Shown: positions 23,401 to 36,000 of the stretch, piece after piece
Numbering within the stretch: position 1 is the stretch's first letter
Layout of the letters: the number at the start of each line of letters is the position of its first letter
From: Batrachochytrium dendrobatidis JAM81
Lineage: Eukaryota > Chytridiomycota > Chytridiomycetes > Rhizophydiales
Direction: 5' to 3'
NCBI RefSeq assembly: GCF_000203795.2
Contig: NW_006281104.1
Location: 921,322-985,321, forward strand
DNA: 64,000 bases
The notes under the pieces: model-generated
What the model was told of the DNA's origin: nothing
Seen by the model: only the letters and a program-made list of their open reading frames with translations
The model's database searches: none
Program-made: the position numbers and the translations under genes

Positions 23401-24270
23401 CATCAGCTCTATGTATATTATAAACTGATGGCTGCTGTATCGGCCATCATTGTTGGATATCTATAGATTTTATTTTTATGTGTTCAAAGTGTTGTGTATG
23501 CTGGACAATCCGACCAAGTGGTAACACTAACACATTTTGCACTCATTTAGAGATATGCATACAGAGCTGTGTACTGCAGCCTCTGCGCCAGTTAGTGACT
23601 TGGTAGCCGGTACCGCACCAGCTCCAGACCTCCCACCAAAATCTAGAAATAGTCAGATCCTTCTTGGTTCTATTGTTGTAGCATGCCAGCTTTTGACAAA
23701 TATCGCTGGCGAGCGTGGCCTTTACTTTGTATTTACAGATTTGAGTATAAGAACCTCGGGATTTTTTCGGTTACAAATCTCGCTATATGATTTAAGAAGG
23801 TATACCTACTTTATGATGGTTGATTGTATTTCTCCATTGATGTGCAGCTTGATGGTGCTACAACTATGCCAGTACACACTCAATTGTTTCAAAAGTGCTT
23901 CATTGCCATAATCTCTTTGCTATCTTTGTCGGTCATAGTACTTTCTCATTTGACTAAACAACCAAGTCTCACTCTTGTACATTTACCATGAACTGATTAC
24001 AATGTAGAGCAACACCAAGAATGCGACCTGTATATGAGATATTTAGTAACGAATTCCAAGTCTTTACTCCAAAGGCATTTCCAGGAATGTCAGGTAAGTT
24101 TATTAGCTATATATTCTTTGTTTTGCATAGGATATCAAACACCATATTTATCTAGTTTCTTTCAATACTACCTCTTTACATCTCTTTGTTTTAATGCAGA
24201 GACTACTTTGCTTTGCAAACACTTTATTAGACAGGGTGTAAGAATTCATACACGTAGCGACCAGAAGTAG
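20436..24270 (+). CDS. Velvet-domain transcription regulator
   Basis: Velvet proteins are fungal NF-kB-like DNA-binding regulators of development, sporulation and secondary metabolism. Eleven exons join in phase (20436-20613, 21136-21345, 21499-21551, 22711-22754, 22938-22961, 23114-23155, 23314-23361, 23551-23799, 23849-23872, 24008-24093, 24200-24270) for 342 residues. The first about 130 residues are disordered. The velvet domain follows: HPLQARMSGYSIRDRRPLDP, SPFLVAQASLWKPD, GSIVVACQLLTNIAGERG, YFVFTDLSIRTSGFFRLQIS, VFTPKAFPGMS and LLCKHFIRQGVRIHTRSDQK. Two exons are only 24 nt. Intron 1 has a GC donor (GCAAGT), and intron 3 (1.16 kb) contains a terminal-repeat element. Sub-family (VosA, VelB or VelC type) is not assigned. 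Confidence 0.88.
21899..22577 (+). mobile_element. MITE-like element inside velvet intron 3
   Basis: Left end CAGCCGTGTTTATGTAGAAT. Right end TTTTACATGAATATGGCAG, followed by TA. About 680 bp, non-coding. It shares internal blocks with the copy at 16502 and, near its right end, the ATGCTGTCCAGTAAA stretch found at the end of the decayed ORF at 11.9 kb. Confidence 0.65.
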
Positions 24271-24791
24271 CTGTTTCAGTTCATGGATGCGATATGCATT
24301 TACTCAATGACTAGTATCTTAGCTTTTCAGGTCATACCATTTAAACTAAACTTTTTGATTTTTACCTATAATAATACCCATTATTCATATGGGCTAAACC
24401 GGGAAACAATCAATAAATATCCTATCAACAATCGGATTATAGTGTTTAAAAGACTTGGCAAGAAAGGCATGTTTATTGTATAAGTTTCTGTATCTAACAA
24501 GACTGAAATGTTTCTGATCAAGAGTAATATAGTATGCTCTGGCTGTCAAAAATAACATACTGGTTCATGATGGCGTTATACTTTTTAAACCTTGGCTAAA
24601 CGTGCATGATAATTGAGGTCAAAACCCAAGTGATCTTGCATCTAAATGATGTGGAAACCAACAACCATATCAAAATTAGAACACAGACATAGTCGAATAA
24701 ACCCACTGGCTGAATGCAACATCAATGCATTGTATTTTAAATCAAGATCTGGCTCATCACACATTTAAGCCATAACATGTGTCTCACGGTT
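24271..24791. other. Convergent intergenic region
   Basis: Lies between the 3' ends of the velvet gene and the SAPS-like gene. AT-rich; I see no gene or repeat. Confidence 0.5.
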
Positions 24792-27700
24792 TCAAATAAT
24801 TTGCAATGCATACAAGTCAAATGTCTTACATGGGGAGCCAAGTTCAACACCTCCACAGTCGTAATCAAACTCTAATTCCATACTATCAGTACTTCCACTG
24901 ATTGTACAGTCGCTGTCCGTATCATCATCAGTATTCCTCGAGGGTTGGTCGTGAGAACTAGGTTCCACCAAATTAGGTTGAAAAGCATCTGTGGATTGAC
25001 GTCCTAAGTGATCCAATACATGAGAAGAAGTTATTGTCATCAAAATATAAAATAGTTGTTAGTTGGGTTTCTAGATGGATTGAATAGTGATTCAAATCTA
25101 TGTCACAAAGTAGAGCGTGTTGATACTTTGATCAGATTCGATATGAGTCTTACCGTTTTTAAGCAAGGGGCAATCTGTTTTTTGGATGGGTGTCGAGAAT
25201 CTCAAAAATGATGAATCTGTACTTGATCCCGATGCTGGCATGGATGGACCATTCAATAGCATGGCTGTTTTCATTGCCCAATGTGATCCTCCAAGAAACG
25301 TCTTTGAACTAGGTGTCAACATTGGCAGAGTAAGCTCCAAATTATTCGAATGATCATTTCGCATGGACGTGATAGTATCAATATGCATAGGTGTCTGCTC
25401 AGGAGAATTAGGTGTGCTGGACCACATTCCAGGAGCAGTTGATATTGGATTTGCTAGTGGCTGAGGTAGCAACACAGAAGCAGATGGTTTGCCTAATCGT
25501 CGAATACTTGATAAGGTGTCAAACACAAGTTTTGGTAATATTTCATTCCAATCTTGATGCGATTTCGTAAGAACTGCAAAATACCCAGAGGTATTGTTGA
25601 AAGAAACAAGACCAAACGTGTCCTCAATATTGTAAACATTTCTTTCAGTCGGATGACTTAAAGATGTTAAGCCAATAAAATTTGTTGACGCACTTGCTTG
25701 AGGTTGAAGTAAAGGATATTTTTGAATGTGCAGTCGAATAATATTGAGAATCACTCGTATATAGCCGCGATTGGCTGACAACATATTTTGAGCATTTAAA
25801 AACTTGGTTTAGTATGATTATTTTTTCATCAACATCATTCGCAATAAACAGTTGTATATCTAATTATGCCATGCAAGCAAAGATGATACGATATTAAAAG
25901 TGCCAATCAAGTAACTCAAAGTCGACATTTTCTCACAAAATTAGCACTTTATAATAAAAACACAGTATCATACCTGATAAAGTATTATAATTAGCCAGCA
26001 GTCTATTTAAAAAAAGAATAGAATCATTATAAAACAGCGTGTCTAAACTTGGGCTATGATGTTGGTGAATGATATGATACACCAGCTTATAGTAACATGT
26101 ATGATATATATTGTTTTCCCTAAACCATTAAAGACGTGAAATTTAAACCATTGTCAATACTGAAAGAATGGATTCACACCATAAATATAGGCTTACTTGA
26201 ATCGACCAAAAAACCAATCAGTCAGTTTTTTCCACGGAATGTATTTGCAAATCTGATCCAGGTCCTCTGAATCCTTGTAGTTTGTAACAACACCCTGAAT
26301 GATATCTAGCAATTTTAACAGTGTAGAAACAACGGGCATAGCACTAGATTTATACAAAAGTTAGAATTCAATCTACCAGAAATGTGTAGTTTACTCGACT
26401 CTATTTGCCCAGTTTTACTATACCAGTACTTGTGAATAAATATTTACCTTGTTAAAATCATATCGGAGCACAATCGAGGAAATCTTTTTCGAACAGTTTT
26501 GATCACACTGTTCCGTGGCTCTGGTGAAACTGGTACATCCAATATGGCACCAATGATCTTGGTTTGTACAATGCTTTGCTTCCGCGGAACAACTATGCAG
26601 TCGATTACGTCCAGCCATGCCGAAAGCATTTTGGAATGACAGTGGTTTGGCAAAAGGTCATTACTTTCAAACGATGCTTTGTCAGATAAGTTTAAATGGA
26701 GAAGCTCGACAATATTGTCAAGAAGTCGTGATATCCGCTTTCCCTCACCACCAATTGTCATGTACATTCTGTTTGAATGCTCAATGTTTAAACATTGGCG
26801 ATAGAGACGCACAAATAGCTCTGATGCGGCAATAGCAATCTGTGGTTGTTCTGTTTCCAATGTATCGTTAAAAATATAAACTTGAGTGAATATGTGCCGA
26901 CAAACAAAAAATAATGAAAAATGAATACTTTCAAACCACCTTTAAAGCATACAAGATCCAATATAGAGTCTGCCAGCTGGATATGAAAAAGGTGCTCAAA
27001 TAGTTGTTTTCGCATCGTTGGCTTTTCTGGAGGACCCCAGCGCATAAGTAGCATCAAACAATCAGTCACTTCAGGTTGTACTACACATCTAATCAATAAA
27101 TAGTTTGATGGGAAAAAATACAATCAACGTTAATCAAACACGCTTGAGACATAGTGCATGTACAATTAAATCTATAAATAAAACCAACATGCATTACCTA
27201 CCGTAAAAGTTGAAGTAGTAGTGGCCGTTGATGGGCTACTTTCAACGTTGCGATTGCCAAAATGTCACTTTGTTCTCGTCCAAATCCTAAAAAAGCCTTG
27301 CTGTTTTACAGAAATCAAATAAACTAGGGTTACATTTTATGAAATGCAACACTAGATTACTTCAAAAATTAAACACATCCAGTCATAAAGAGTTTAGCCA
27401 ACCTTAAATGCCTACATGTAAAAATTAAAATGTTAAAAACAAGTTTGCAAATGGCTACCAACGACTGTACCATGAGCATGCCAAATAGACTATGCACAAT
27501 TATAAATCAACTTACTTGAAATTTCCGCGCGCCTGTGGTTCACAAATTCTTACCAGTGCACGTACTATGAAATTGTATTGCAATACACGATAAATAGTAA
27601 TAATTAAACATCATGTCAGTTGAATGATTCAAGTATATTCTGGAAATTTAAACCAAGATGCTTAAAAGGCGCCTACACTCACTGATGCAAGCCTTGTCAC

Positions 27701-28958
27701 CCTTGGCATCACTCGAGTTTGTCAAGAGGGATGAATCTGCAAGGATATTAGCTACTGCCCATCCTCTTTGTGCTTCATCGCGAGTCCAATTAGCCGTGGA
27801 TTGGTGTCTCGGCTCCAACAAAACATCCTTGGTGATGTCTCCATCATCATTCTCTAAAAACATTGGTGGATCGGTGGTGCCAGGCAAGGTAAGAAACGCA
27901 ACAAGATTTTTAAATCCATCTCGAGTATGCAAGTAATTTCGAACATAATCGTTCATGGTAGGTTTTTCAAGAAGCAAATAGTCGGATAGAATTACATGCT
28001 CATCTGGGATTTTTACAGCTTTACAATCAAAGTCGGGTGGTAGTTGTGGCAGTCGAGAAATGTCTAGGGAATCATTGGAAGAGTATGATTCATTTGCGGC
28101 AGACTGATAGCTTTCATCTGAATCAAAAGACAAAATATCATCAATTGCTTCGCTTTCATCCAACTGAGGAGCTTCCAAAGCAAGATCCAGTACAGGCGAG
28201 GCTTTATGAGATTCATTTTGAATTTGTCCAAATGATATATTTTTTGGGTCAAGAGACTGGTGAGTATTATTTGCATTGGTCATTGGCTCAGACTCTAAAT
28301 CTATGCCCTCATCATCACTAGATTCGCTGCTGGAATCGGTGCTAACATCACTCATAGAATCGGTGCTGCTATGTGTCGTGTCGTCTATGCCTTTTGAAAA
28401 AACAGCAATAGGATTTGGCTGTACATTGTGAATTCTCCGTTTGATTTGTTTCTGAAACAGTTGCTGAGGATGAGTAGCTGGGTTATTATTGCTTGATCCA
28501 ACATGCTAACCAACCATTGATAATAAAATTGACAATTTACTGAATATCAGCAACCACTGGCATCCGAAATAAATGACTTGATTGTAAATTCAGACAGCCA
28601 TTAGTTGATACAATTACCTCTATGTTCTTGCGTCCAGTCTTGTAGTCATCATGATTACTTGAACCTTCATGTTTTGGCAGTGGGAAATTAGATGGCTCTG
28701 GTACTGAAAACAGCAAAGGCTTTGAATCCTGTTTTTTAACTTGCTGATAGTGTCTAATCTGCTGTTGATGAAAAGGCAACATTTCTGGATACTGACTATC
28801 TAGTGTGTAGATGTGTAGTGTGCTTGAAAGCGGCAATAGTCGAGTTTGCTTTCATCAAAAATACAAGCGTATTTATGTAAAATGCAACTCTTTAAAATAA
28901 CCAATATTTGCTATACTTGTTGAAAAATGACAGTCTTTCCAATCAATACAGCGTTCAT
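24792..28958 (-). CDS. SAPS/SIT4-associated-like phosphatase regulatory protein (tentative)
   Basis: Multi-exon gene. The 5' exons 28917-28958, 28618-28848 and 27683-28505 join in phase (MNAVLIGKTVIFQQ, then Gln-rich and Ser/Asp-rich disorder). Downstream coding blocks lie at about 27190-27290, 26950-27090, 26450-26870, 26210-26340, 25155-25790 and 24792-25050. Helical segments resemble the SAPS family that binds PP6/Sit4 phosphatase: MNDYVRNYLHTRDGFKNLV, FEHLFHIQLADSILDLV, IAASELFVRLYRQ and NRGYIRVILNIIRLH correspond in order to its conserved helices. The N-terminus is not the usual SAPS one, so another ARM-repeat protein is possible. The C-terminus is acidic (NTDDDTDSDC), typical of SAPS proteins. 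Inner exon borders were not all resolved. Confidence 0.5.
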
Positions 28959-29350
28959 TATATAATGCAAACTATTTCTCATTTGAAATCAATTGTTGCG
29001 ATTCAGATAAAGTTTGACTACTCGTTCATCTGTGTTGAATCTTGGTCGTAGTGATTGCTGAAACTACTCATTGCAGATTAGCATCAAGTAAATGATAATA
29101 TAATGCGGTAATATTGATCCATCTACCAGCCAACTATTGATATTTCCAATTGATTGATATTTCCAATTGATTGATATTTCCAATTCAAGAATTTTGACCC
29201 TTTTTGATACCACATTTTGAATAAAATTGCACTTGGTTTGGAATCCAAATCTTAATATGTTGAAAACATGAAACAGTTGAGCCAACGCCTGAGGACGTGC
29301 GCGTGGTGCCGTTCAGTTTGCTGGCTGTAACTTTTGTTTTTATTAACAAC
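28959..29350. promoter_or_regulatory. Divergent promoter region of SAPS-like gene and YKT6
   Basis: About 390 bp between two divergent starts. It contains three head-to-tail copies of a 17-bp unit around TTGATATTTCCAATTGA at 29135-29185. No other feature seen. Confidence 0.5.
29135..29185. repeat. Short tandem repeat, three 17-bp units
   Basis: The unit TGATATTTCCAAT plus TGAT is repeated three times without change. It contains the palindrome CAATTG at unit borders. Confidence 0.85.
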
Positions 29351-30477
29351 ATGAAAGTATTATCGCTTACAGTCTGCCAAAAAGGATCCCCTCCGAAACT
29401 GCTTGTTCTGGAACAGGACTTGTCGTCATTTTCGTTTTATCAGCGTGGAAGGTGCGTCGTATGCTTGCCATTGCTTCGTATTGCCACGAATGGACTGCAG
29501 TGGTTGACTGCAAGGGTTAGAATAGTATGACAGACTGCAGTTGCTGGCATTCATCCTTATCTCAAACATTGGCATTCGTCCTTGTTTCAAACACTGGCGT
29601 GGTGTTGCGTGCAATTCCAAAACTTGGACGATTGTGATGCCACATTGTCGTTAAACTTGACTGACTCTTTCATATGTCAATGCTTACCATTTTTATACAA
29701 CACATGATACTTTATGGCTCTTGTATCTCTGTTCATCTTTTTATTCAATATCTAGTGTCAAGGAAGCCATCAACTTTTTTGTGCAGACTATTGCTGAGCG
29801 AACTGCACCTGGAACCAGGCAGACAGTTCAACAAGATAGTAAGCCAAATCTCCACGACTCAGACCTCAATGGCATCGTTGATTAAACTAATACTATTTAA
29901 TTAGACTATACTGGCCACGTTTATGCCAACTACGAAGGTCTTATTTCTGTCATCGTGACGGACGCAGAGTATCCACCTCGTGTTGCCTTTTCTATCCTTG
30001 CTCGGCTCTTGGATGAGTTTAACCAAAAGTTTCCACCATCAAAACGTGCAAATCTTTCTCCAGACAAGACTCCCCAGGTCTATCCTGAACTGCGTGATCA
30101 TCTCGTCAAGGCACAGGATCCGCAAAGCGCTGATCCGTTTATGCGAGTTCAGCGTGAACTGGACGAGACAAAGATTGTCATGGTAACTAGCAATGGTGTG
30201 GGTATGAGATTGCATTCAAATCGTATAGTTTAATTCGTCTTTTGCGGAATTTAGCACAAAACTCTGGACTCGTTGTTGCAACGTGGAGAAAAGCTGGATG
30301 ATCTTGTCGCTCGTTCTGAACAACTTTCTGACCAATCCCGAATGTTTTACAAAACTGCAAAGAGCACCAACGCATGCTGTGTAAGATCTATATTTCCATT
30401 TATTCATTATGATTTCTGACAAGATTGCTTACTTTCTCTTTGTATCAACCCATTACTCAACTCAGACTTATCTTTAA
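29351..30477 (+). CDS. YKT6: R-SNARE Ykt6
   Basis: Lipid-anchored SNARE acting in ER-Golgi, endosome and vacuole fusion. Exons are 29351-29451, 29756-29838, 29905-30182, 30255-30380 and 30466-30477, in phase, for 199 residues, the family length. The longin domain starts [12 protein letters not shown] and contains [11 protein letters not shown] and [12 protein letters not shown]. The SNARE core is [20 protein letters not shown] with the central Arg, then [18 protein letters not shown] and [13 protein letters not shown]. The last exon is only four codons (TYL stop), so the C-terminal prenylation box CCTYL is completed only after splicing. If the last intron is retained the tail would read into CVRSIFPF and lose the box. 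Confidence 0.95.
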
Positions 30478-30749
30478 ATAAAAAAAGATGTTCAACATCA
30501 TCTACTATCAAATGGTACACCTTTAAACTCTGGCATAAACCAAAAACAGCATGATCAGTGCAAAATGACAAAACAAATCTACTCAAATCTGCTTCATTGA
30601 GAATTAGTCTTGGAAATAGTGAAAAGAAAAATGCCCATGATAAAAAAGCAAGAATTTCGCTAGTGGTAGCACCTTTGACTAGCAGTGAATGCCATTTTAA
30701 CCCAAATGCACCATGGTTTCTCTGATGGTTCTGAAAAAATGAAAATGAC

Positions 30750-32396
30750 TTAGTTGAAGAACCTACGATTGGCAGAGTGTCCAAAAAGCACAACACGAAT
30801 CTCGGGAAGCATTTGCTCCTGCAAAAGTTCCAAACGGCTCTCGAGGGTGTTGGAGCACTTGATACGACCTCCCACAGCAGAAAGAGTAACACCACCGTGA
30901 CTAGAACCCATCGATAAAGTAGTATTTAAAAAGAATTTCAAATCAAAATTAACCATACAGTGTCTGATCCATAGATCCACATCAATTGATAGACTCACCT
31001 GGATTCGGGAAGTGGGTTAGCCTCGTCAATAGTAATCTCAACAGGTATCTTGAGTTGTTTGGTGTATTCTGTCTTGGCAGACTCAATGGCACTCTTGACC
31101 AGCGAAACATCTATAGTACGACAATTCACCGTAACCTTGGCTTCCATCAATTGAAACATACCCTACACCAAATGAAAATATTGGTGTTGCATTTTTAGTT
31201 TTCAAACCAGCTTCAAATATGCATGCAATTAGAATCAAAACACACCTGCAACAACAAATTCTTAATTAGCTCTTGGTAGGTAGCCTTATCCTCGGAAATT
31301 TTGCTCAATGCACTTTTGGCTTCGCTAAACATTTCATTAAGAACAGTTTGGCGTGCCTGAAGAACACGCAGACGGTTTTTGTTGATGAGATTGGATTGAG
31401 CAATTTTCCTGGAAACTTCGGCCTGCTTCAACTTTTTTTGAAAGAATGCCTCAATGGCAACAGTTTCCTGACGAACAAACTTTCCCTTTTCGATATTGAA
31501 CTCTTCATCGGCCTAAAATAAATGTACGGTTATTCTTGATCTTTATATGACGTGGGTATAACCAATATGTATTTCGTATCAAATCAATGATTGAATTACC
31601 TTGACTTTGATTTCACGAGCCTTTTCAAGTGCCTCTTGTTTGATAAAGGCAACCTAGTAGATCACAACGATAAAAGAATGAAATGAATAAAAACAGTCGA
31701 GAGTTTGCAATCAATAGAAATCAGTCCAATAGACGATGATTTATATTAATACACTCGGAGTTATATGAACCATTAGCAGGATTGCAGGGTTCGGATCAGA
31801 TGCGAAAAAGCAAGCTGTAGAATATCAGCTGTTTTGAGGTAAAGGGTGGTCCTCAGCAAGGGATGATAATAAGATTTCAAAAATGATGCTCGTGCTCAAA
31901 GGGTGGCCGTCATGTAACATTACTATTTTCAGCTGAACAAAGTCGCTAAACAGCTCGTAAAGCATTAGAGTTCATATTAAGCCATACAAATGGATACAAA
32001 CTGACCACTCAAATCCCAGTGATCTAGAGCTCCAAACCATCCAACTGGTAGAAGCATTTGAACTAGTGAATAGCAATCAGCACATAAGCGCGACCACCCT
32101 TTTCGCAGCAATGCATAGAATGATGAGTTGTATCCAATCAACAGGATATTGAATGCTCTAATGTGACGTTTATACTAGAAAAATTGCAATGCATGAAACA
32201 GTAATGACAAAAGCTTGATGCCAACAAGTGACTAAAGCCAAGAATTGACATCGAAGCTGACCTATGATTTGAAAAAGTAGAGTTCAACGAGCACTTTTAT
32301 AGCAAGAATATATTGCACATTCGAAAGTCAAAGTAGTCAACTGACCATCTTGTTCATCTCCTGAGCCACTTCATTGTCATTGAGTCGTCCAGCCAT
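30750..32396 (-). CDS. VMA4: V-type proton ATPase subunit E
   Basis: Peripheral-stalk subunit of the vacuolar H+-ATPase. Exons are 32346-32396, 31600-31653, 31246-31512, 30999-31162 and 30750-30900, in phase, for 228 residues as usual. The sequence opens MAGRLNDNEVAQEMNKM, then VAFIKQEALEKAREIKVK and ADEEFNIEKGKFVRQE, a hallmark of subunit E. It ends with SSHGGVTLSAVGGRIKCSNT and LESRLELLQEQMLPEIR. The first intron is 692 nt, much longer than the others, and begins straight after 17 codons. I see no gene in it. Confidence 0.95.
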
Positions 32397-33081
32397 TGCT
32401 ACAGCTTGTTACTGTTTGTGATTGCAAGGGTTGAGTGAAAGCGGTAAAAATGCATTTTGGCAATTTTTGGCTCAAAATTCTTGATTGAAATTATTGGCCA
32501 AATTGCCCAAATTGACCAATAATTGGCCAATAATTGTACTCGACTGTATTCATACAAAATACAACTGAAAAAGGGTGTCTCATCAACAGTCATGTTGGAT
32601 TGGTTTACTGAATAGTGTGTTCTTTAAACCCTTTACTGTTTTGGAGATTGTTCTAGATTTAAAACATGTGCAAGTTTAAGATATTCATACAGTCAGCCTC
32701 AATGTCTGGTTTTAAACTTGATAATTGTACAATCTTCCAAATCATAATTTCATGTCATGAATATTGATTTGGAATAAAGAATACCAATTTCTATCCAACA
32801 CAATGAATAATCATTCAACCGTTTATTCTAAAGTGAAATAAATGCAAGTGTAATCAAGATCAACACAATTCCATCTTTAAACTATCCAATCTTTCATGAC
32901 CCTTGTTGGTATACCCAAACTATATTCTTCCTAATTATATGCTTGAATCTAAATCAACTCGATAGACAATAAAATCATGTAAACAGCTATAGATGCAATA
33001 CAACTCAATTGGCTCATGAATGTTTCATTTAAAACTACAAAAATATTGCTGGTTTTTAAAACGAGATACTCATTTGTTGAT
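32397..33081. other. Intergenic region between V-ATPase E and DIS3
   Basis: About 685 bp of AT-rich DNA with a small self-similar patch of TTGGCCAA and CCAATAATT at 32485-32535. It is upstream of the V-ATPase gene and downstream of DIS3. No gene seen. Confidence 0.5.
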
Positions 33082-36000
33082 TTAAGCAGTCGTGTCCATG
33101 GCTTCAGATTCTGATACAAGTCTCAATACCAACTTACTGCGTTGTGCGTGAGCTACACCAGCTTCCTCAACTGATACACGTACACGTACACGATCAAACA
33201 GTTTAATAGGATTTGCAGTCAAAGGTGGAGATGGTGTTTTGGCTGTAGTTGCTTTGGTCTTTGCTCTCTTGTTACTCTTGGTTGTTACTAATTCTACAGA
33301 GGCTGGAGCTGAACTAGTTTCGGCATACACAAGACCCTCCACGCCATAGGCCGGAATCAGCACAGACCAACCATTTTTCATGACGCGGATCACATATGCA
33401 TCTGCAACAATACTCTTACTCTTGAAATAAAGGTTGGTATAAAGCTCTGCAGAAGATCGTGATGCTTGCTGAGCCATACGACCACGATAGTTGAGAACTA
33501 AATATTATCGAGTTTTGGTACAAAATATTGGGAAAAATTGAATAATCTGTAATCCATGATGCTAAAACAGCCATGTGTTCACAGTAAAACTATATAGCAA
33601 ACGGACATCCAATATTTACAATAAAATAAACATACCATCACTCATTTCTTTGGCTTTGGATTTATCAGTTAGCTCAGATGCATATGTCTTATCATATCCA
33701 ATGCATGCAGCAAGCAGGCGGTGCACAACCAAATCTGCATACCGACGAATGGGCGAGGTGAAATGCGTATAAATATCAGTGGAAAGACCATAATGCCAGA
33801 AATCGGGCTGAGCAACAGTTCCAGAACAAAAGTAAACAGCTTGCATCATACACCGCGTGGTCATAATACGCACAAGCTGATTAAAATAGGGATCAGTAGG
33901 CACAACAGCCTTATCCAACGAGTCTCCAAGCGTCTTTGATGTTGTAGGATCCAACTCAATATTGAGAGGCTCGAGTGCTTTGGCTAGATCTTCAAAGTTG
34001 GTTGCAGGAGGTTTGGGATGGCGACTACTCAGTCCAGTGTTGAAAATCAAGCACACATATAATTGTATACAATTCAAAAAACGGATGAAATGATCAGTAT
34101 CTGTAAAAAAATTCATGTTGATGCAAGTCAAATATGAGCATACCGCAGCATTGAACACTCGGGAAAACTATCATATATTTTGCGAGCAACATAGATATTT
34201 GCGAGAAGCATAAATTCTTCAACAAGGGCATTTGTATCCTTCAACTCCTTTAGCTCTATAGTAGATATTCAAGGTATACGTTAGCCAAACCACAATCACT
34301 TGCCCATACAGTCAAAATAAAAATACTTTGGCATACCAACATCTACAGGATCTTGTGAATCATTTTGCATCTTGAATCGAACTTCTGGTGAGGCAAGAGT
34401 CAATGCACCAGCTGCCATTCGCTTCGCCCGCAATTGCTTGGCCAAAGAATTAAGTATTCTGATACCAGTAGATACAGGATCCGTCATTTTCCTAGCATAA
34501 AATAATATTAAAACACCACCTGTCAATACCCCAAAACCATTCAAACTTTTCAAAAAATCGACAGCATAAACACTCGTATATCAGTCGTTTTAAATAGCCA
34601 ACTTACACATCATCAAGTCTTGCTTGCGCTTCATCATAGGTGAGAGATGCTTTTGATCGAATGACACTTTTGGTGAAGCGGACACTGATAACTTCAGCCA
34701 AAGGCGACATTTCCCATAGACACGAAAAAGCAAGTCGATCAACATTTGATCTCAAAGAGCACAGATCTAGACATAATGATGCAAAATGATAAATAAACTA
34801 AATACAATCTCTTGACATTTAGCACACAATTCACTGTCAACTTACTTGTTCCAAGTAAGCTTGGAAGCATATCAATACGCTTGTCTACCAAATACACGGT
34901 GGTTCCGCGTCGTCGAGCCTCGAGATCCATGGCGTTGTCAGGCTTGACAAAGTGACTCACATCAGCAATATCTAACGCAGTGACATTTAGGAATGCAAAT
35001 AGTTTGGTATATTGTTAATGCTAGTACTAAAAATACAACAAAACAACCAGCATCACGTTTGTAAAAAACTTACGAACTCCTACAGAGTAGTTTCCATTTG
35101 GTAATTGTTTTGCATGCAGCGCATCGTCAATATCAGTGCATCCTGAAGCACAACAATGTAAATTACATAAAAGTTGGCAATGAACAAACTGATCCCAATC
35201 AAATAAGAATTAAATGTAAAATAGTGCTTGAACTAACCAGGTGGATCAATGCTACAGACATCCCATGTGCGAAAGTCCTCACGTCCTTCAAGATGTTCCT
35301 CATCCCTAACAACCCAAGATTCTCCTTCTTCAGGTAAAAATCGCAACACAAGTGGGGAAAATGGTGCATAGGGTACATCATGCTCCAACAACAACACTTC
35401 GGTTTCAGTTGCACGATCACCAACATCTCCAAGAGTACGAACATAGTGGCCAGATGGATACCTGGAGTTTTTTGCCCAAGAGTCCATGGCAACTACAATA
35501 CGCTTTCCTACCAAATGCTGAGCCTGTCTGGTTCGAATGCGAATTTTTGGGATACGTTTATCCAACGCCCAAAAAAATACTGATTGCATTTGAGTATTGA
35601 TGGATTCAGCAGCAGTCTGAACAGTAGTGGACTCAATAGTGCCACAAAATGGTCTCCAGTTGCGCTTGATAATACCCACAACACGAGCCGTAGGTTTAGC
35701 CGTGCTTTCGGGTTCAGTCGAAGCCAGTAACTTGTTATTTTCCAAAATCATGCTATCAGTTTTAACAGCCACGGCTTGATTTGTATCGTCTGCTTCCACC
35801 ACCTCTTCTTCAATCACTAATGATATACCAGCAAGCCACTCTGATTTGGGCAAAATCTGGAGAGCAACAACATCTCCCTGAACACCACGATTCAAGTGAT
35901 CTCGACCAACAATCTGCACAATCGTCTCTTGACCATCAATACAAATCATAGAACTCCCCTGTCATAACAATCGCATATAACAGTTTCAGTTTCAGTTGAA

